Positions 60,996-64,000 of a stretch of 64,000 nucleotides of DNA are shown here, piece by piece. How positions within the stretch are numbered: position 1 is the stretch's first letter; each line of letters begins with the position of its first letter. The position numbers and the translations under genes were made by a program. The notes under the pieces are model-generated. The model saw only the letters and a list, made by a program, of their open reading frames with translations, made no database searches and was not told the DNA's origin. Source of the stretch: Henriciella sp. GTDB lineage: Bacteria > Pseudomonadota > Alphaproteobacteria > Caulobacterales > Hyphomonadaceae. The stretch is taken from the NCBI GenBank assembly GCA_030066975.1, contig JASJAO010000001.1:310001-374000 (forward strand), given 5' to 3'.

Positions 60996-61574
60996 CTATT
61001 TAGAGATCGCCTCAAGCCACACGTTGATTTCACCCGCTGGCTGCGCCCCAAAATCGATCTCGATCTCAATTGACTGGCTGTCCGGTGATCCAGACTGGAG
61101 CGCCGTTTTTGTGGGTGCGGTGAAGATCACACGTTCGGTGGACAGATCGGCAAGTGAGACACGCGTTAATGTTGAGCCCGCCAGTGAAGCGTCAGCATTC
61201 TTGCCAGGGGCGTAAAGTGCGACAGAGATCGGCTCCGCCGACATTTCAGGTAGGCCTTGCGCGCTTATCTTGATCTGAAAGCCGGAATTGCTGGCGACAC
61301 GAAACCGCTGCACTTTAGACACCATCGCGTGGTTCGTCGCGACGGGGTCGAGTGTGCCGGCGCCTGGAAGGTTGATTTGTGGTGCACTTGCCGGTGCACC
61401 CGCGAGGTCGATCCTCGAGCCGGATTGTGTGGAGCCATCCTCAGACCACACCACCAAGACAGGGTCTTGAACAAAACGAACGGTATGAATCACATCGCCA
61501 TGACTTGCAGCAACAGTCCACATCCAGCCCAGGCTCAAACAGAGCGTTCGAAGAAACAGTTTCAAGGCGCGCAC
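60996..61574 (-). CDS. Secreted protein C, distant relative of A and B
   Basis: A 192-residue exported protein with signal peptide (MRALKLFLRTLCLSLGWMWTVAAS). It shares only the outer pattern of A and B: VLVVWSEDGS at the N-terminus, FRVASNSGFQIKIS in the middle (as FYVASNVPFxI), and a C-terminal INVWLEAISK. The calcium-like loop and central block are missing, so it is a shortened member. It is first in the three-gene unit (89 bp before B). Function unknown. Confidence 0.65.
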   Translation of the reverse strand: MRALKLFLRTLCLSLGWMWTVAASHGDVIHTVRFVQDPVLVVWSEDGSTQSGSRIDLAGAPASAPQINLPGAGTLDPVATNHAMVSKVQRFRVASNSGFQIKISAQGLPEMSAEPISVALYAPGKNADASLAGSTLTRVSLADLSTERVIFTAPTKTALQSGSPDSQSIEIEIDFGAQPAGEINVWLEAISK

Positions 61575-61716
61575 CCTTACAGTGAATCAATCGTTAACGA
61601 TCCAGACGCTGATTTGCCTGCAGATGCCATGCCAGGGGTGCGAACTGCTTGACGCAGATGCCGCGCCCGCCTAGCCCTTCACGCAATGTTACAAATCAAT
61701 ACAGGAGCGGTTTGAG

Positions 61717-62532
61717 ATGGCAGACTATGGAGACATGCCGACAGGAACACTGATGGCAGGCAAACGCGGCATCGTTATGGGTGTTGCGAACAAGAACTCC
61801 ATTGCCTGGGGCATTTCCCAACAGCTCGCCGCCCAAGGTGCCGAAATTGCCTTCACCTATCAGGGGGAAAGCCTGGAGCGCCGGGTGCGCCCGCTGGTCG
61901 AGAGTATTGATATGGATTTCATGGTTCCGGCTGATGTCACCGATGATGCCAGCATGGACGCCGCCTTCGCTGCCGTGAAGGACAGATGGGGCACGATTGA
62001 TTTTCTGGTCCACTCGATTGCATTTGCGGGGAAAGACGAACTGCAGGGCTCGATGGTCGCGAACACGACCCGCGAAGGGTTTCGTCGGGCATTAGATATC
62101 TCGGTTTACAGCTTCATTGATGCCTCTCGTCGCGCCTCCGAACTGATGCCGGATGGCGGCTCTATTGTCTGTATGACCTATCTCGGCGCGGAGCGGACGG
62201 TGCCGAGCTATAACGTAATGGGGGTCGCCAAGGCCGCGCTAGAAGCCTCAACTCGCTACGCTGCGCGCGATCTGGGGACGCAGGGCATTCGTGTGAACGC
62301 GATCTCAGCCGGAGCCATGCGGACTCTGTCGCTTGCGGGCATTCGCGGCGGCAAAAGCCTGATGGGAACCGGCAAGGATTGGTCACTGCTGAAAGAAGAC
62401 ACGCGGATGGAAGGGGTCGCAGGATGCGCGCTCTATCTCCTTTCGCCGCTCGGACATTCGATTGCGGGTGAGGTTCTGCATGTCGATGCCGGCTTCCATG
62501 CGGTGGGCGTGCCAGATCTGCCAGAGGGCTAG
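61717..62532 (+). CDS. fabI: Enoyl-ACP reductase (NADH)
   Basis: Reduces trans-2-enoyl-ACP in the last step of each fatty-acid elongation cycle and is the target of triclosan. The 271-residue SDR-type protein has GKRGIVMGVANKNSIAWGIS, a DVTDDASMDAAF segment, HSIAFAGKDEL, and Tyr-x6-Lys as YNVMGVAK. It ends with HVDAGFHAVGV. It reads in the same direction as fabA but separated by the three secreted genes; the following SDR converges 1 bp away. Confidence 0.96.
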   Translation: MADYGDMPTGTLMAGKRGIVMGVANKNSIAWGISQQLAAQGAEIAFTYQGESLERRVRPLVESIDMDFMVPADVTDDASMDAAFAAVKDRWGTIDFLVHSIAFAGKDELQGSMVANTTREGFRRALDISVYSFIDASRRASELMPDGGSIVCMTYLGAERTVPSYNVMGVAKAALEASTRYAARDLGTQGIRVNAISAGAMRTLSLAGIRGGKSLMGTGKDWSLLKEDTRMEGVAGCALYLLSPLGHSIAGEVLHVDAGFHAVGVPDLPEG

Positions 62533-62533
62533 G

Positions 62534-63445
62534 TCAGGCGTCTTCTACGCCGATAGCGTCTCTTAGGGCTGCAAAGATGCTGGTGCCGAAGTCACCGGTA
62601 TAAGCCTCTTCCGGTGTCGCTCGGACGGCGGCATCAATGGCTTCCGCATCTGGCCCAATCAAGATGCGCCAGCGCTCAGCCAGAACACCGTCGAGGATGA
62701 CTTTCGCAGCGTCTTCGGCGCTCGTAATGGCATTGTCGCGGAAAGCCTCACCTTGAGCCTGAGCGTCCTCTTCCGTCTGGCCACCGGTGCCAGGGATGTC
62801 GGATTGCAGTCCGAACTCACGATACGTGTTAAGCGCGATCTGCGTGCCGATATGACCCGGCATCACAACGCTGGCGAGCACATGCGGCGCGTTCAACCGC
62901 AAATCCGTAATCAAGGCTTCGGTAAAGCCTTTCACCGCGAACTTGGCGGCTGAATAAGCGGTGTGTGGTGTGTCCGGGCCAAGACTTGCCCAAAAACCGT
63001 TCACTGAGCTGACATTCACGATATGGGCTTCGTCCGCAGCCACCAGCATCGGCATGAAGGCTCGCGCATTGTAGTACACGCCGTTCCAGCAGACATTGAA
63101 GGTCCGCTCCCAATTCTCGCGTGTACCCGCAACAAAGCTACCGCCCCCGCCAATACCGGCATTGTTGATCAGTAGATGCAGGTGATCGATATCGTGCTCG
63201 GTGCGGACATGATCGGCAAACGCGTTCACGCGGTCTTCGTCTGCCACATCGGCGACAAAGGTTGAGATCTTGACCCCCTGCTGGGCATCCGCTTCAGCGA
63301 GAGACTTTGCCTCCGCCATATCTTCTTCGGAGATATCGCACATGGCCACGCTGCAGCCAGCTTCTGCGAGTTGGCGCACCAGGGCGCGTCCCATTCCTGC
63401 GCCACCCCCCGTCACCACCGCCGTTTTTCCGCTAAAGTCTTTCAC
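62534..63445 (-). CDS. SDR family oxidoreductase
   Basis: Short-chain dehydrogenase of 303 residues. TGGGAGMGRAL binds the cofactor, NNAGIGGGG follows, and catalytic YSAAK appears in HTAYSAAKFAVKGF. The Asp in CDISEEDM at the end of strand 2 favours NAD. Substrate unknown. It starts about 100 bp from the divergent quinone reductase gene, and both could share regulation. Confidence 0.9.
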   Translation of the reverse strand: MKDFSGKTAVVTGGGAGMGRALVRQLAEAGCSVAMCDISEEDMAEAKSLAEADAQQGVKISTFVADVADEDRVNAFADHVRTEHDIDHLHLLINNAGIGGGGSFVAGTRENWERTFNVCWNGVYYNARAFMPMLVAADEAHIVNVSSVNGFWASLGPDTPHTAYSAAKFAVKGFTEALITDLRLNAPHVLASVVMPGHIGTQIALNTYREFGLQSDIPGTGGQTEEDAQAQGEAFRDNAITSAEDAAKVILDGVLAERWRILIGPDAEAIDAAVRATPEEAYTGDFGTSIFAALRDAIGVEDA

Positions 63446-63551
63446 TGCCTGCCTCCCGTTTGCGACCCGTCTTTCGCGGGTGTTTGTTCATTCCTCCAAC
63501 ACTGTGTATGCGATTACCCCATGGGTCGAACAGCGTGACGTCGGAGGAAGT

Positions 63552-64000
63552 ATGGCGGCCAAGGTCTTTATCTGGGTGGGGCATCCTCGCGAGAACTCCC
63601 TCTCACACGGTATGGCGGACGCCTATCAGCGCGGCGCGGAGAGCCAGGGGGCGGACGTACGGCGTATGCACCTTTATGACATGAAGTTCGATCCGGATCT
63701 CACCGAAGGCTATCATCAGCGCAAGGATCACGAGCCTTGCCTGACCGAATGGCGAGAAAATATCTTGTGGTGTGAGCACACATGCTGGGCCTATCCGCAA
63801 TGGTGGGGAGGGATGCCAGCCAAGATGAAAGGCGTGCTCGACCGTGCCTTCCTGCCAGGTTTTGCGATGAACTATCATGACAATGACCCGTGGTGGGATC
63901 GCTTGCTGAAGGGGCGCAGTGGCGACGTGCTTATGACGTCCGATGCGCCAGCCTGGTTCGATCAGGTCATGTATGGACGCGCGGCGGCAAAACAGGTGAA
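63552..64000 (+). CDS. NAD(P)H dehydrogenase (quinone), flavodoxin-like (3' end outside window)
   Basis: FMN-binding quinone reductase of the KefF/MdaB/NQO type. The visible 149 residues start MAAKVFIWVGHPRENSLSHG with the FMN phosphate loop, contain WAYPQWWGGMPAKMKGVLDR (the conserved W-x-G-x-P-A motif region) and PWWDRLLKGRSGD. A strong GGAGGAAG ribosome-binding site lies just before the ATG at 63552. It is cut off by the right edge of the window. Confidence 0.87.
   Translation, partial: MAAKVFIWVGHPRENSLSHGMADAYQRGAESQGADVRRMHLYDMKFDPDLTEGYHQRKDHEPCLTEWRENILWCEHTCWAYPQWWGGMPAKMKGVLDRAFLPGFAMNYHDNDPWWDRLLKGRSGDVLMTSDAPAWFDQVMYGRAAAKQV

Overview
The window is a GC-rich alphaproteobacterial chromosome segment, most likely from the Caulobacterales (Hyphomonadaceae or a close relative). 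Evidence: rcdA, DUF1192 and trcR cell-cycle genes lie together; there is a chorismate mutase between ffh and rpsP; hemE and the RP001-type PPSR gene flank the replication origin; and GANTC (CcrM-type) sites cluster in that origin. The genus cannot be fixed from sequence reading alone. I saw no insertion sequence, prophage, CRISPR array or transfer gene.

Layout. (1) 1-13.3 kb: mixed metabolic and accessory genes. These are short-chain dehydrogenases, an OmpW porin, cysS, a nucleoside-sugar-type reductase, an EamA exporter, a flavin-dependent halogenase-like protein, a large GT39 membrane glycosyltransferase, a dicarboxylate/amino-acid symporter, an OxyR-type regulator and a GNAT acetyltransferase. 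(2) 13.4-16 kb: the ffh, small unknown, chorismate mutase, rpsP operon. (3) 16-20 kb: small redox and regulatory genes (GNAT, HEPN-motif protein, azoR, redoxin, mdh, HxlR). (4) 20-23.6 kb: cell-cycle group rcdA, DUF1192, quinone oxidoreductase, trcR, then a sirtuin. (5) 23.7-28.8 kb: two consecutive c-di-GMP enzymes, an alpha/beta hydrolase and a GT4 glycosyltransferase. (6) 28.9-34.6 kb: translation cluster infC, lipoprotein, rpmI, rplT, pheS, pheT, with infC starting at an AUA codon. (7) 34.6-48.3 kb: the origin domain. To the left, on the minus strand, are hemE, hemJ, rho, mnmE, mnmG, rsmG, parA and parB, with three parS sites inside mnmE, mnmG and rsmG. A 354-bp origin-like intergenic region follows (43889-44242). 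To the right, on the plus strand, are PPSR, maf, aroE, coaE and dnaQ, then secB converging on them. (8) 48.4-58.5 kb: TimA/Tim44-like protein, mltA, Smr protein, mscL, ihfB, rpsA, cmk, aroA, TIGR02300, tRNA-Ala, DUF1150, a 2-hydroxyacid dehydrogenase and an SH3 protein. (9) 58.6-64 kb: fabA and fabI, separated by three minus-strand genes for related secreted proteins of unknown function, then an SDR and a quinone reductase cut by the window edge.

How it fits together. The 35-48 kb stretch is the replication and segregation hub. The genes diverge from the hemE/PPSR gap, which holds a consensus DnaA box, near-consensus boxes and four GANTC sites, and ParA, ParB and parS lie about 4-8 kb away. 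The least explained content is the trio of secreted paralogs at 59138-61574. The best regulatory leads are the infC AUA start, the terminator-like hairpin touching the pheS start, and two perfect inverted repeats (5229-5247 and 11597-11647).
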